Shown: positions 8,802 to 18,242, counted from the first letter of the stretch. The stretch: DNA of 64,000 nucleotides from Cryobacterium sp. PH31-O1 (GCF_030063455.1 NZ_JASITB010000001.1:682001-746000); one strand, 5' to 3'. Numbers and translations are program-made. The notes: generated by a model not told the origin, from the sequence alone.

Positions 8802-9696
8802 TACCCGCACCAGCACGGTGCACGACCCCGGCCACGACGAACTCCGGCGCCTGGAAGCCGGTCTGGATTCGCTGCAGGCGATTCCCGAAGCACCCCGCGG
8901 AGCCTTTCGTCGCACCCTCGACGGCGTCGTACCGCCGATTCTGCTGCTCATCGGCCTGGTTGCGGCGTGGCAGGTGTACATTCTCATCGCCAAACCGCGG
9001 CCCGACCTGATTCCTGGTCCACTCGGCGTGTTCGCCGCGTTGGCCAGTTCCTGGAACAGCGACCGTCTGCAGCTCGCGGTTGCGACGAGCCTCGAACGTG
9101 GCGGTCTCGGCTTTCTCGTGGCCGTCGCCATCGGTACCCCGATCGGTCTGCTGCTCGCCGAATGCCGCCCGGTGCGGCGGGCCGTCGGCCCGCTTCTGTC
9201 CGGCCTGCAGGTGCTTCCCTCGGTGGCGTGGGTGCCCGCCGCGATCATCTGGTTCGGCCTCACCGACGCCACCGTGTACTTCGTCATCCTGATGGGCGCC
9301 GTGCCCTCGATCGCCAACGGGCTGGTCTCCGGTGTCGACCAGATTCCCCCACAGCTGCGTCGCGTGGGCACCGTACTCGGTGCCTCCCGCTTCGAGATGG
9401 CCACCCTGGTAGTGTTGCCGGCCGCCCTGCCAGGATATTTCTCCGGCCTCAAACAGGGCTGGGCCTTCGCCTGGCGCTCCCTGATGGCCGCGGAGATCAT
9501 CACCCAGGGCGGGACGATCGGATTCGGCCTCGGGTCGATGCTCGACCAGAGCCGCGTCCTCGCCGACCTGTCCGGCGTGCTGGCCACCATCCTGGTGATC
9601 CTGTTCGTCGGTATTCTGGTCGAACTCGTCGTCTTCGCCCCGATCGAGCGTGCTCTGCTGCGTCGCCGCGGACTCATGGCCACCGGCCTGCGCTGA
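8791..9696 (+). CDS. ABC transporter permease (SsuC/TauC type)
   Basis: A 301-residue inner-membrane permease. After about 45 cytoplasmic residues come membrane helices (PPILLLIGLVAAWQVYI and further), then the ATPase-contact EAA loop near VGTVLGASRFEMATLVVLPAALPGYFSG. I chose ATG 8791, which has GAGAGGAG upstream and overlaps the ATPase stop by 11 bases, over an in-frame start at 8752. It completes a sulfonate/sulfate-type importer inside the sulfate assimilation operon. Confidence 0.9.
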   Translation: MPLDTRTSTVHDPGHDELRRLEAGLDSLQAIPEAPRGAFRRTLDGVVPPILLLIGLVAAWQVYILIAKPRPDLIPGPLGVFAALASSWNSDRLQLAVATSLERGGLGFLVAVAIGTPIGLLLAECRPVRRAVGPLLSGLQVLPSVAWVPAAIIWFGLTDATVYFVILMGAVPSIANGLVSGVDQIPPQLRRVGTVLGASRFEMATLVVLPAALPGYFSGLKQGWAFAWRSLMAAEIITQGGTIGFGLGSMLDQSRVLADLSGVLATILVILFVGILVELVVFAPIERALLRRRGLMATGLR

Positions 9697-9741
9697 ACGC
9701 GCGCATCCACTCGTCGTCTGTTTCATTCTGAAAGGCCTGTC

Positions 9742-11157
9742 ATGCCCCCCGTTCCCACCGTTTCCCCCGTCGTAGGCCTGCGCGTTGCCATCATCGGTGC
9801 CGGCCCGGCCGGCATCTACGCCGGAAACATTCTGAACCGCCTCGTCGTCGCGGCCGGCCACGAGGTGGCCATCGACCTCTTCGATGCACTGCCGGCGCCC
9901 TACGGACTGATTCGCTACGGCGTCGCCCCCGACCACCCCCGCATCAAGGGCATCGTCACGTCGTTGCAGGAGATGCTCGACGCCGACACCATCCGCTTCA
10001 TCGGCAACGTCAGCTACGGCACCGACCTGACCCTGGCCGACCTGCGCGAGCACTACCACGCGGTCATCTTCGCCACCGGCGCTATTCTCGATGCGCCGCT
10101 CGTCATTGACGGCATCGATCTGCCCGGCTCGTTCGGTGCCGCCGACTTCGTCTCCTGGTACGACGGCCACCCCGACGTGCCGCTCGAGTGGCCGCTCGAC
10201 GCGACCGACGTGGCCGTGATCGGCAACGGCAACGTGGCCCTCGATGTGGCCCGCATCCTGGTCAAGCACGCCGACGACCTGCTGACCACCGACATCCCCG
10301 CCTCGGTTTACGCTGGCCTCGCCGGGTCCCCGGTCACCGACGTGCACGTCTTCGGTCGTCGAGGACCGTCACAGGTGAAGTTCACGCCGATCGAACTGCG
10401 CGAACTGGCCGATATCCCCGACGTCGACCTTGTCGTCTATGCGGAGGACTTCACGCCCGATTCGCACAGCGAACAGCTCGTGGCCAGCAACAACCAGGTC
10501 AAGATCATGACCCGCACGCTGAAGGGATGGCTGACCAAGGTTCCGCAGGGCGCCTCACGTCGTCTGCACCTGCACTTTCTGCACGCGCCGCTCGAGGTGT
10601 ACGGCGACGGGCGGGTGGAAGGCATCCGCTTTGAGCGCACCGAACACACCGGCGACGGCGGCGTGCGGCCCACCGGGCAGATCGTTGATTACCCGGTGCA
10701 GGCCGTCTACCGCGCGGTCGGCTACCGCGGCAGCGCCCTGACCGAGGTGCCGTTCGACGCAGTGCGCGGTGTCATTCCCAACGATGGCGGGCGGGTGCTC
10801 GATGCGGCCGGTGAGCCGATCGCCGGGCTGTACGCCACCGGCTGGATCAAGCGCGGCCCGGTCGGCCTCATCGGCCACACCAAGGGCGACGCCCTGGAGA
10901 CCATCACCCGGCTCGTTGAAGACGTGCCGGCGCTCGTCGCTAACGGGCGGGCCTTCGGCACAGCGGATACTATTCTGGCCCTGCTGGACGAACGCGGGGT
11001 GGAGTTCACCACCTGGGCCGGCTGGCGCACCCTGGACGCGCACGAACGCCTGCTCGGTACGCAGGACTTGGTCACTCCCGGCCGGGAGCGCGTCAAGGTG
11101 ATCTCCCGGGCCGAACAGGTTTCGATCTCGCGCACGGAAGCGTTGCTGACACTGTGA
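9742..11157 (+). CDS. fpr: Ferredoxin-NADP+ reductase (FprA/adrenodoxin reductase family)
   Basis: Passes electrons from NADPH through FAD to ferredoxin. The 471-residue protein has the N-terminal FAD Rossmann motif [10 protein letters not shown] (20-29), the [14 protein letters not shown] segment of the FprA family, and the NADP site [14 protein letters not shown]. It overlaps the ferredoxin gene by GTGA. With that ferredoxin it probably forms the dedicated electron supply of the sulfite reductase at the head of the operon. Confidence 0.93.
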   Translation: MPPVPTVSPVVGLRVAIIGAGPAGIYAGNILNRLVVAAGHEVAIDLFDALPAPYGLIRYGVAPDHPRIKGIVTSLQEMLDADTIRFIGNVSYGTDLTLADLREHYHAVIFATGAILDAPLVIDGIDLPGSFGAADFVSWYDGHPDVPLEWPLDATDVAVIGNGNVALDVARILVKHADDLLTTDIPASVYAGLAGSPVTDVHVFGRRGPSQVKFTPIELRELADIPDVDLVVYAEDFTPDSHSEQLVASNNQVKIMTRTLKGWLTKVPQGASRRLHLHFLHAPLEVYGDGRVEGIRFERTEHTGDGGVRPTGQIVDYPVQAVYRAVGYRGSALTEVPFDAVRGVIPNDGGRVLDAAGEPIAGLYATGWIKRGPVGLIGHTKGDALETITRLVEDVPALVANGRAFGTADTILALLDERGVEFTTWAGWRTLDAHERLLGTQDLVTPGRERVKVISRAEQVSISRTEALLTL

Positions 11158-11471
11158 CGTATGTGATCGCTCTTCCCTGCGTTGATGTGAAAGATCGTGC
11201 CTGCATCGACGAATGCCCGGTGGACTGCATTTATGAGGGCGAACGCTCCCTCTACATCCACCCGGACGAGTGCGTCGACTGCGGAGCCTGTGAACCGGTT
11301 TGCCCGGTTGAGGCCATCTACTACGAAGACGACCTGCCCGAACAGTGGGCCGACTATTACAAGGCCAACGTCGAATTCTTCGACGACCTCGGCTCCCCCG
11401 GCGGCGCGGCCAAGGTCGGCGTACTCGCCAAGGACCACCCCGTCATCTCCGCGCTGCCGCCGCAGGCTTAG
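11154..11471 (+). CDS. fdxA: 7Fe ferredoxin (FdxA type)
   Basis: A 105-residue seven-iron ferredoxin carrying a [3Fe-4S] and a [4Fe-4S] cluster. Cysteines are C9, C17, C21, C25 and C40, C43, C46, C50, in the FdxA spacing C-x7-C-x3-C-x3-CP and C-x2-C-x2-C-x3-CP, followed by the family's acidic tail ([21 protein letters not shown]). The GTG start overlaps the reductase stop. It is the likely electron carrier from the reductase to sulfite reductase. Confidence 0.95.
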   Translation: MTYVIALPCVDVKDRACIDECPVDCIYEGERSLYIHPDECVDCGACEPVCPVEAIYYEDDLPEQWADYYKANVEFFDDLGSPGGAAKVGVLAKDHPVISALPPQA

Positions 11472-11478
11472 GAATCAG

Positions 11479-11523
11479 TCGGGCGCCGCGGGTTCGGGCG
11501 CCGCGCGCTCGGGCGCTAGTATC
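11479..11523. repeat. Three tandem 15-bp units after fdxA
   Basis: TCGGGCGC recurs at 11479, 11494 and 11509, an exact 15-bp period, with CCGCG following the first two copies. It starts eight bases after the fdxA TAG and stays in that frame until another TAG at 11517-11519, so stop-codon readthrough would add 15 residues. It more likely is slipped-strand expansion in the gap between convergent fdxA and smc. Confidence 0.6.
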
Positions 11524-11550
11524 CGTGACGGCCCGGACCGTGCGGGAGGG

Positions 11551-14500
11551 TTAGCCCGCCGCGGCGTCCGCCCGCTGGTCCGCACTGGTGCCGACGCGCT
11601 GGCCAACGCGCTGGCCGACGCGCTGGCCGACCACTGCGCTGACGCCGTCTTGCCGCATGCTCACGCCGTAGAGGGCATCCGCTATCTCCATGGTGCGTTT
11701 CTGGTGGGTGATCACGATGAGCTGACTGTTCTCGCGCAGGTCTTCGAAGATGGTCAGCAGTCGGCCGAGGTTGGCGTCGTCGAGGGCCGCTTCAACCTCG
11801 TCCATGATGTAGAACGGGCTCGGGCGGGCCTTGAAAATGGCGATCAGTAGTGCCACGGCTGCGAGGGAGCGTTCGCCGCCGGAGAGCAGCGACAGGCGTT
11901 CGATCTTCTTGCCGGCCGGCTTGACCGACACCTCGATGCCGGTGGTCAGCAGATCATCGGCATCGGTGAGCCAGATGCTGCCGCTGCCGCCGGGAAACAG
12001 CACCGGGAACACCTCGGCGAACGCCGCCTGGGTGTCGTCGAAGGCTGCCGAGAAGATGGTCTGCATCTTCTCGTCGATGTCGGCGATGATGGTGAGCAGG
12101 TCGCTGCGGGTCGCGGTGAGGTCGGTGAGCTGCTCGGTGAGAAACTTGTGCCGCTGCTCCAGCGCCGCGAATTCCTCGAGGGCGAGCGGGTTGACCCGGC
12201 CGAGCTGGCCGAGTTTGCGTTCGGCGGCCGCGAACCGTTTCTGCTGCTCGGCCCGATCAAAGCCGATGCCAGCGGTCCCCCTGCCTGGGTCGGCGTCTCC
12301 GTCGGTCCCGTCGCCGTCGATGCCGATCCCGCCGTCGTCGATGTCGCTCCCACCGCTACCACCGGCGCGCCTGCCATCCGCTGGGATCAACTGGTCCGGA
12401 CCGTATTCGCCGACCAGCACAGCTTCGGTCAGGCCGAGCTCGCTGCCGGCCCGTTCCAGCAGAGCCGAAAGGTGCAGCTTCTTCTCGTAGATCTCCAGTT
12501 CGAGGCCGTGCACGTTCTCCGTGATCGAGGCGAGCCGCTCCCGCAGGGTATTCTCGTCGCGCCGCAGCTGCTGCAGCTCGGTGTTCTGACTCGCTCGCTC
12601 GGTTTCGGCGCGGGCCAACTGAAGTTGCGCTGCAGCAACCGAGCGGTCAGCCGCTGCGAGCACGGCGGGAAGCGCTTGGACGACGCGGGAGGCGGCATCC
12701 ATTTGACGACGCCGGATGACGGCGCTGCGGGCGGCCGCGGCAGCTTGGCTTCGGTCGGCCTCGAGCTGCTCGGTGAGGGTCGTCACGTTCAGCTCGCCGG
12801 CGCGCACCCGTTCCCGGGCGGTTTCCACCTGCAGCCGAGCCTCGACCTCGGTTTCGCGGGCCGCCTCAAGTTCGGTGTAGAGGGCATCGCGCAGGGTCGC
12901 GTCGAGGATGGGCCGTGGCTGCGACCGGACGGTCACCAGGGCGGCAGCGGCCCGCTCCGCGACGGCCTCGGCTTCGGTAACGGCTCCGCTGGCGAGCTCG
13001 AGCGCGGCAAAGACCCGGTCGGCGTCGGCGGCAGCCGCATCGGCCTGCACCACGAGTCGTCCGCGACGCTCCGTGCGGGTGGCAAGCTGAGTTTCGAACG
13101 CCCGCAGGGTCGATCGCGCGCTGACCGACTGTTCCTTGTGCGCCTGCAAGAGTGTGCGCTGTTCGGCGAAATCAAACCGCGCCCGCTCGATCAGCACGGT
13201 GACCGTGGCGAGTTTTTCGGCAGCGATATCACGCTCGGCTACGAGTTCGAGCTTGCTCTGCCTGGCACCGGATCCGCCACGTACGACCCACGGGCTCAGT
13301 ACCTCGCCGGCGAGGGTGATGACGGTCAGGCTGTCGGGTAGCCCGGCCGAGCGGGCCAGCGCGAGATCGTCGACGATGACCGTCTGGCCGAGCAGTCCCC
13401 TCACGCCCGCGGGAGCCTCGATGACCGAGATCGCCCAGCGGATGCCGGCCAGCGTATCGAGGTGAAGCGCTGTATCGCCGGTCAAATCGGCAGTTGGCGT
13501 GGTCGGCGAATTGACGGCTGGAGCGGCAATCGCATCGACATTGGCGCTTGCACCGGCACCGCCATCTGCATGTGCATCTGCATGTGCATCTGCATCTGCA
13601 TCTGCCACGATCAGTTCGACTCGACCGAAGTCGTCGCGGAAGGCCTGCACGATCGCGTCGAGGGCGGCATCGCGGTTCTCGGCGAGCACGGCGTCGGCGA
13701 GGGAGCCGAGCGCGGCGGCGATCGCCGCTTCGAAACCCGGCTGCACCCGCACATGGTCGGCTACGAGGCCGCGAATTCCGGCCAGCTGGGCGCCGAGCAG
13801 CGCGGACGAGCCGTCTTTCTGGTCGAGGGCGAGGGAGAATGCCCCCTGCCGTGCCGCCTGGGCGTCGCGTTCCCGTTCGTGCTGGTGCAGCTCATCGCGC
13901 AGGCGTTCCACCTCGACCTCGACGCGCTGCACAGCGGCCTGCGCCAGTTCGAAGGCTTCGGAGAGCTCACCCGAATCGGGTTCGCCGGCGGGCACTGAGG
14001 CTTGCAGCTCGTCGAGCTGCTGCTGCGCCTTCTGGCTGCGGTCCGTTGCGGCGTCCAGGGCATTCTGCTGCCGCAGCCGTTCACCGCGCACGGCCGCAAG
14101 TCGCGACGCTGCCGTCTCGGATTGCCCGGTCAGGTGGGAAACCTCCAGGTCATGTCGAGAGAGAAGTGCTGCCTGCGCCGCCACGTCTTCGTCGACGGCG
14201 TCGAGCCGCGACCGCGCGGTAGTGCTCCGCTGCCTCGCGTCATCCCAGGCGCTGTGGGCCGCCCCAATGCCCGCGCGCAGCTGCTCAACCTCGGCCGCCG
14301 CATCGGTCAGCATGGTCGGGGTGACACTCGACACAAACGCGGACGACTCTGCCTGCGCACCCAGCAGGGCCAGACGCTGGTTGGCCAGGGTGAACAGGCT
14401 TCTCAGTCGCTGTTGTACCGATTCAAGCTCATAGCTGGTGCGGCGGGCCAGGTCGACGGCATCGCCGACCTGAGCGATCTCGAGCCGCTGCACCCGCCCC

Positions 14501-15297
14501 TGTTTCTGCGCGAGCTGTTCCTGCAACACGAGCCGTTCGGTGTGCCGTTCACTCTCGGTGCGATTGTGTGCGTCGAGCGCGGTGCGCAGCGTCACCACGT
14601 CGTCCGCGAGCAACCGGGCGCGGGCGTCTCTCACAACGGCGGCGATGGTCTGCGCCTCGCGGGCGATTTCGGCCTGGTGGCCAAGGGGCTTGAGCTGGCG
14701 GCGAATCTCCCCGGCCAGGTCACTCAGCCGGGTGAGGTTGGTCTGCATCGCATCGAGCTTGCGCAGGGTCTTCTCTTTGCGGCGCCGGTGTTTGAGGATA
14801 CCGGCGGCTTCTTCGATGAAGCCGCGGCGTTCTTCGGGGCTCGCGCGCAGTACGGCGTCAAGCTGTCCCTGCCCCACGATGACGTGCATCTCACGGCCGA
14901 GCCCGGAGTCGCTGAGTAGTTCCTGCACATCGAGCAGCCGACAGGTGCGCCCGTTGATGGCGTATTCACTCGCACCGTTGCGAAACAGCGTGCGTGAGAT
15001 GGTCACTTCGGAGTATTCGATCGGCAGGGCGCCGTCGGCGTTGTCGATGGTGAGGATGACCTCGGCCCGGCCAAGCGGACCACGAGTCGACGTGCCAGCG
15101 AAGATGACGTCTTCCATCTTGCCGCCGCGCAGGGTTTTCACACCCTGTTCGCCCATCACCCAGGCGAGAGCGTCAACGACGTTGGACTTGCCCGACCCGT
15201 TCGGACCGACCACACAGGTCACGCCGGGCTCGAACGCGAACGTCGTCGGCTGCGCGAACGATTTGAACCCCTTGAGGGTGAGGCTCTTCAGATACAA
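11551..15297 (-). CDS. smc: Chromosome segregation protein SMC
   Basis: The 1248-residue condensin ATPase that compacts and resolves chromosomes as a dimer. Walker A GPNGSGKSN lies near residue 33, followed by a long coiled coil, a hinge (about 500-680), a second coiled coil, the ABC signature LSGGERSL and Walker B FYIMDEVEAALDD. The start is TTG at 15297: the protein then begins YLKSLTLKGFKSFA as in the family, with AAAGGG six bases upstream; the longer in-frame opening is not SMC-like. Three low-complexity insertions (hinge, before the C-terminal head, C-terminus) are unusual. Confidence 0.95.
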   Translation of the reverse strand: MYLKSLTLKGFKSFAQPTTFAFEPGVTCVVGPNGSGKSNVVDALAWVMGEQGVKTLRGGKMEDVIFAGTSTRGPLGRAEVILTIDNADGALPIEYSEVTISRTLFRNGASEYAINGRTCRLLDVQELLSDSGLGREMHVIVGQGQLDAVLRASPEERRGFIEEAAGILKHRRRKEKTLRKLDAMQTNLTRLSDLAGEIRRQLKPLGHQAEIAREAQTIAAVVRDARARLLADDVVTLRTALDAHNRTESERHTERLVLQEQLAQKQGRVQRLEIAQVGDAVDLARRTSYELESVQQRLRSLFTLANQRLALLGAQAESSAFVSSVTPTMLTDAAAEVEQLRAGIGAAHSAWDDARQRSTTARSRLDAVDEDVAAQAALLSRHDLEVSHLTGQSETAASRLAAVRGERLRQQNALDAATDRSQKAQQQLDELQASVPAGEPDSGELSEAFELAQAAVQRVEVEVERLRDELHQHERERDAQAARQGAFSLALDQKDGSSALLGAQLAGIRGLVADHVRVQPGFEAAIAAALGSLADAVLAENRDAALDAIVQAFRDDFGRVELIVADADADAHADAHADGGAGASANVDAIAAPAVNSPTTPTADLTGDTALHLDTLAGIRWAISVIEAPAGVRGLLGQTVIVDDLALARSAGLPDSLTVITLAGEVLSPWVVRGGSGARQSKLELVAERDIAAEKLATVTVLIERARFDFAEQRTLLQAHKEQSVSARSTLRAFETQLATRTERRGRLVVQADAAAADADRVFAALELASGAVTEAEAVAERAAAALVTVRSQPRPILDATLRDALYTELEAARETEVEARLQVETARERVRAGELNVTTLTEQLEADRSQAAAAARSAVIRRRQMDAASRVVQALPAVLAAADRSVAAAQLQLARAETERASQNTELQQLRRDENTLRERLASITENVHGLELEIYEKKLHLSALLERAGSELGLTEAVLVGEYGPDQLIPADGRRAGGSGGSDIDDGGIGIDGDGTDGDADPGRGTAGIGFDRAEQQKRFAAAERKLGQLGRVNPLALEEFAALEQRHKFLTEQLTDLTATRSDLLTIIADIDEKMQTIFSAAFDDTQAAFAEVFPVLFPGGSGSIWLTDADDLLTTGIEVSVKPAGKKIERLSLLSGGERSLAAVALLIAIFKARPSPFYIMDEVEAALDDANLGRLLTIFEDLRENSQLIVITHQKRTMEIADALYGVSMRQDGVSAVVGQRVGQRVGQRVGTSADQRADAAAG
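11591..11626 (-). repeat. 12-bp tandem repeat in the smc 3' end
   Basis: Three copies of CCGACGCGCTGG (one with an A change) lie at 11591-11602, 11603-11614 and 11615-11626. They encode the QRVG repeats just before the SMC C-terminus, beyond the conserved head domain. Confidence 0.8.
13563..13604 (-). repeat. Hexamer tandem repeat in the smc hinge region
   Basis: Seven hexamers, CATCTG or CATGTG, run without a break and encode alternating Asp-Ala and His-Ala residues. The run continues into a Gly/Ala/Pro/Thr-rich stretch, making a low-complexity loop of about 45 residues within the hinge domain. Confidence 0.85.
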
Positions 15298-15402
15298 CGG
15301 GCACCCTTTCGGTCGGTCGCGAGTGTGGCTCTCTGGCTGAGTCAACGGTACCGTGCCCCACCGACACGGGCCGGGACATCCGCTCGCCGCGGAGTGTGGC
15401 GG

Positions 15403-15483
15403 GCAGAACTGCGGAGATTGTCGCGATTCGCGCCGTTTCCCGGCCCATCGCGAGGTGGCCGGCAAAAATCTCCGCGGTTGTGC
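15403..15483. repeat. 81-bp imperfect palindrome between smc and an acetyltransferase gene
   Basis: Arms 15403-15419 and 15467-15483 match at 15 of 17 positions (core GCGGAGATT / AATCTCCGC) and enclose a 47-base GC-rich interior with its own GGCC-based pairing. It lies in the 221-base gap between divergent genes, about 35 bases before the acetyltransferase start. It looks like a small palindromic interspersed element or a structured leader. Confidence 0.5.
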
Positions 15484-15518
15484 ACGCGCCGCTGCATCCC
15501 GGACTACTCTGGCGCACC

Positions 15519-16601
15519 ATGAGCGACTTCTCGATCGACGAACTGGTCATTCCCGTGTCAACGACCGCGCCCAGCTGGCCCGACTTTGAGGTGGTCGCCG
15601 AGCTACGCAATGCCGTCGAGACTGAAGGCTTCGGTACGGCCGAGCTCAACTATTCGGCTGCCGAACTGCTTCCCGTCTGGCTCAACACAAAATACGATCC
15701 GAAGCGCATGTTCGTCGCCCGCGTCGGCGGCACGGTCGTGGCGCGTGGTACCTACGAAACCCTGCTCGACCCAATCGATGACCACGCATGGCTCGGCGTG
15801 CAGGTACTGCCGTCCTGGCGTCGTCGCGGCATCGGCACTGCGCTCACCGACCGGCTCGAGCAGGTCGCCGCCGCCGAGAACCGGCACGAGCTCATCGTCT
15901 ACACGGTGTCAGCGGAGGCTCAGGGGGAACGCCTGCCCGCTCCGACCGGCTTCGGTTCGGTTCCGCGCGACAACCCCGAGGTGCGATTTCTGCTCGCCCG
16001 CGGCTACCGGCTCGAACAGGTCGAGCGCGGCAGCCGCCTCCCCCTGCCCGCCGACCCGAGCGTGATTCGACGTTTGCGAGCGGATGCCGCAGCCCACGCC
16101 GGCAGTGAGTACACCGTGCACTGTTGGAGTGCGGGAACTCCCCCGCGTTGGCGCGACGACCTGGCGCTGCTCTACACACGGATGAGCACGGACGCCCCGA
16201 CGGCCGGGCTTGAGGAGCCCGAAGACGTTTGGACCGCCGAGCGACTGGTCGCCGAGGAGACCTCCCTCGCTGCCAGCCCGCGGCGCATTCTCACCGCGGC
16301 CGCGCTGCACGGGCCGAGCGGGCACCTCGTCGCGTTCACCCAGCTGTCGGTGCCGGCCGAACGCGCCCGGTCGGTCGGCCAGGAGGATACCCTCGTGCTG
16401 CGCGAGCACCGCGGACACCGTCTCGGCATGCTGGTGAAGACCGCGAATCTGGAATATCTCGCGCAGCAGAGTCCCGGGCATCCGTCGGTGACGACCTTCA
16501 ACGCCGAAGAGAACCGCCACATGCTCGCGGTCAACGAAGCTCTCGGCTTTTTGCCGATGGGCTACGAGGGTGCCTGGAAACGTGCTGATCGATTAGTCTG
16601 A
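15519..16601 (+). CDS. Tandem GNAT-family N-acetyltransferase
   Basis: A 360-residue protein with two GNAT halves. The first has the acetyl-CoA loop near LGVQVLPSWRRRGIGTALTDRLE (V-x4-R-R-x-G-I-G). The second has LREHRGHRLGMLVKTANLEYL and ends in the GFLPMGYEGAWKR pattern usual for actinobacterial tandem GNATs related to mycothiol synthase. The substrate is unknown. ATG 15519 gives the conventional N-terminus; an in-frame start at 15396 would run through the palindrome. It is a plus-strand gene inserted between smc and mutM. Confidence 0.82.
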   Translation: MSDFSIDELVIPVSTTAPSWPDFEVVAELRNAVETEGFGTAELNYSAAELLPVWLNTKYDPKRMFVARVGGTVVARGTYETLLDPIDDHAWLGVQVLPSWRRRGIGTALTDRLEQVAAAENRHELIVYTVSAEAQGERLPAPTGFGSVPRDNPEVRFLLARGYRLEQVERGSRLPLPADPSVIRRLRADAAAHAGSEYTVHCWSAGTPPRWRDDLALLYTRMSTDAPTAGLEEPEDVWTAERLVAEETSLAASPRRILTAAALHGPSGHLVAFTQLSVPAERARSVGQEDTLVLREHRGHRLGMLVKTANLEYLAQQSPGHPSVTTFNAEENRHMLAVNEALGFLPMGYEGAWKRADRLV

Positions 16602-16612
16602 GCGGCCGCGCC

Positions 16613-17524
16613 CTAACGCAGGCGCTGGCAACGCGGACAGAAGTGCGATCCGCGGTTCATGAACTGCTCGCGAACGATCAGGGTGCCGCAGCGGGAGCAC
16701 GGTGTGCCCTGACGCCCGTAGGCCTCGAGGCTGTGCGCGAAATAGCCGGACTGCCCGTTCACGTTCACGTACTGGGCGTCGAAGCTGGTTCCGCCCTCGG
16801 CGAGGGCGCGATTCAGAATGGTGCGCACGGCCTCGAGCAACGCCTTGGCCTTCGCCGGCGACAGCGACGCGGCCGGCTGCGCGTAGTGAATGCGCGCGGC
16901 GAACAGCGCTTCGTCCGCATAGATATTGCCGATGCCGCTGATCAGGTTTTGATCGAGCAGCGCCCGCTTAATGCCGGTGTTCTTGCGGGCAAGGGCGGCG
17001 AGGAAGGAGCTTGATGAAAACGACGGATCGATCGGGTCACGAGCAATGTGCGCGACCTGCGAGGGAAGGCGATGCTGCCACGCAGCATCCGCTTCACCCG
17101 TTCCGCAATAGCCGCCCGGCAGCCCGTCGGCCGTCGCCACCATGCCGTCGACGGCCATACTGCCGAAGATGCGCTGGTCAACGAAATTGACCCACAACTC
17201 GCCGTGCGTCGGGTGCTCGAGCGTCAAGCGGATGCGCAACATACGATCCAGGGCGGCGCCCGGTGCGCGCAGCAGCACCTGGCCGCTCATACCGAGGTGA
17301 ATGACCAGGGCGCGGCCGCTGTCGAGCGGCAGCCACAGAAACTTGCCCCGGCGCACGGCGGCGAGAATGCGGTGCCCGCTGAGCTGTTCGGCGAAGAAGC
17401 CGGCCGCGGGAACGTGGCGGCGCAGGGAGCGTTCGTCGAAGATTTCGACGCCGGTGACCAGGGCATTGGTGACGGCCGGTTGCAGGCCGGCACGCACGAC
17501 CTCGACTTCGGGGAGTTCGGGCAC
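16613..17524 (-). CDS. mutM: Formamidopyrimidine-DNA glycosylase (Fpg/MutM)
   Basis: A base-excision repair enzyme that removes 8-oxoguanine and ring-opened purines and nicks the site. The 303-residue protein starts at GTG 17524, giving (M)PELPEVE: the proline nucleophile and the catalytic Glu. The H2TH region carries KRALLDQNLISGIGNIYADE, and the C-terminal zinc finger has CSRC and CPRC. A longer opening to 17773 overlaps rnc and would bury the catalytic proline. It follows rnc by ten bases. Confidence 0.96.
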   Translation of the reverse strand: MPELPEVEVVRAGLQPAVTNALVTGVEIFDERSLRRHVPAAGFFAEQLSGHRILAAVRRGKFLWLPLDSGRALVIHLGMSGQVLLRAPGAALDRMLRIRLTLEHPTHGELWVNFVDQRIFGSMAVDGMVATADGLPGGYCGTGEADAAWQHRLPSQVAHIARDPIDPSFSSSSFLAALARKNTGIKRALLDQNLISGIGNIYADEALFAARIHYAQPAASLSPAKAKALLEAVRTILNRALAEGGTSFDAQYVNVNGQSGYFAHSLEAYGRQGTPCSRCGTLIVREQFMNRGSHFCPRCQRLR

Positions 17525-17534
17525 AGCGCGAACG

Positions 17535-18242
17535 CTACAGCGCGCTGAGCCGGTCGATGGCCTCGCGGGCCGCGGCCATCTCGGCGAACTTCTTGCTCGG
17601 GCCGACGCCCTGAGCGGTGACAACGGTACCGGTGACAACGGTGCCGATCGCGACGGTTGCCACGAACACCTTGGAGTGATCGGGCCCGCTGGCTTCGAGC
17701 GTGTAGACGGGAACGCCGACGCCGGTACTGGCGGCGAGCTCTTGCAGGGCCGTTTTCGGGTCCATCGAGACACCGAAATGGCCGGGTTCGGCCAGAAGCG
17801 GCGCGATCAGCCGCAGCACGAACGCGGTGGCAACCTCGCCACCGGCGTCGAGAAAGGTCGCACCGATGAGAGCTTCAATGGTGTCGGCCAAAATCGACGC
17901 CTTGTCGCGGCCGCCGGTGAGGATCTCACCACGACCGAGGCGGATGTACTCCCCCAGGCCCAGACCGCGGGCGATCTGGGCGAGCGCCGCCGTCGATACC
18001 AGGCTGGCCCGGCGCTTGGCCAGGTGTCCCTCGTCGAGGTCGGGGTAGGTGCGATAAAGCATCACCGTGACGGCCTGACCCAGAATCGAGTCGCCGAGGA
18101 ATTCCAGGCGCTCGTTGGTGGGGATGCCGCCATTTTCGTAAGCAAAAGACCGGTGAGTCAGAGCAAGCTCCAGGATCACCGGTTCAATCTGCACGCCGAG
18201 GGTCGCCAGCAGGGGCGACCGCTCGGTCTTCACGCTTCTCAT
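17535..18242 (-). CDS. rnc: Ribonuclease III
   Basis: Cleaves double-stranded RNA in rRNA and mRNA processing. The 235-residue protein has the signature NERLEFLGDS, the second acidic cluster (DTIEALIGATFLDAGG) and a C-terminal dsRNA-binding domain ending GVGPSKKFAEMAAAREAIDRL. It is in the conserved yceD-rpmF-rnc-mutM order, all on the minus strand; rpmF ends 43 bases upstream. Confidence 0.97.
   Translation of the reverse strand: MRSVKTERSPLLATLGVQIEPVILELALTHRSFAYENGGIPTNERLEFLGDSILGQAVTVMLYRTYPDLDEGHLAKRRASLVSTAALAQIARGLGLGEYIRLGRGEILTGGRDKASILADTIEALIGATFLDAGGEVATAFVLRLIAPLLAEPGHFGVSMDPKTALQELAASTGVGVPVYTLEASGPDHSKVFVATVAIGTVVTGTVVTAQGVGPSKKFAEMAAAREAIDRLSAL

Noticed and set aside
13563..13604. 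Possible CRISPR or VNTR locus
   Set aside because: Hexamers run without spacers, in frame inside smc; no cas genes are in the window.
12148..14919. Several long plus-strand ORFs inside smc
   Set aside because: They mirror the coiled-coil coding sequence of smc and show no family signature.
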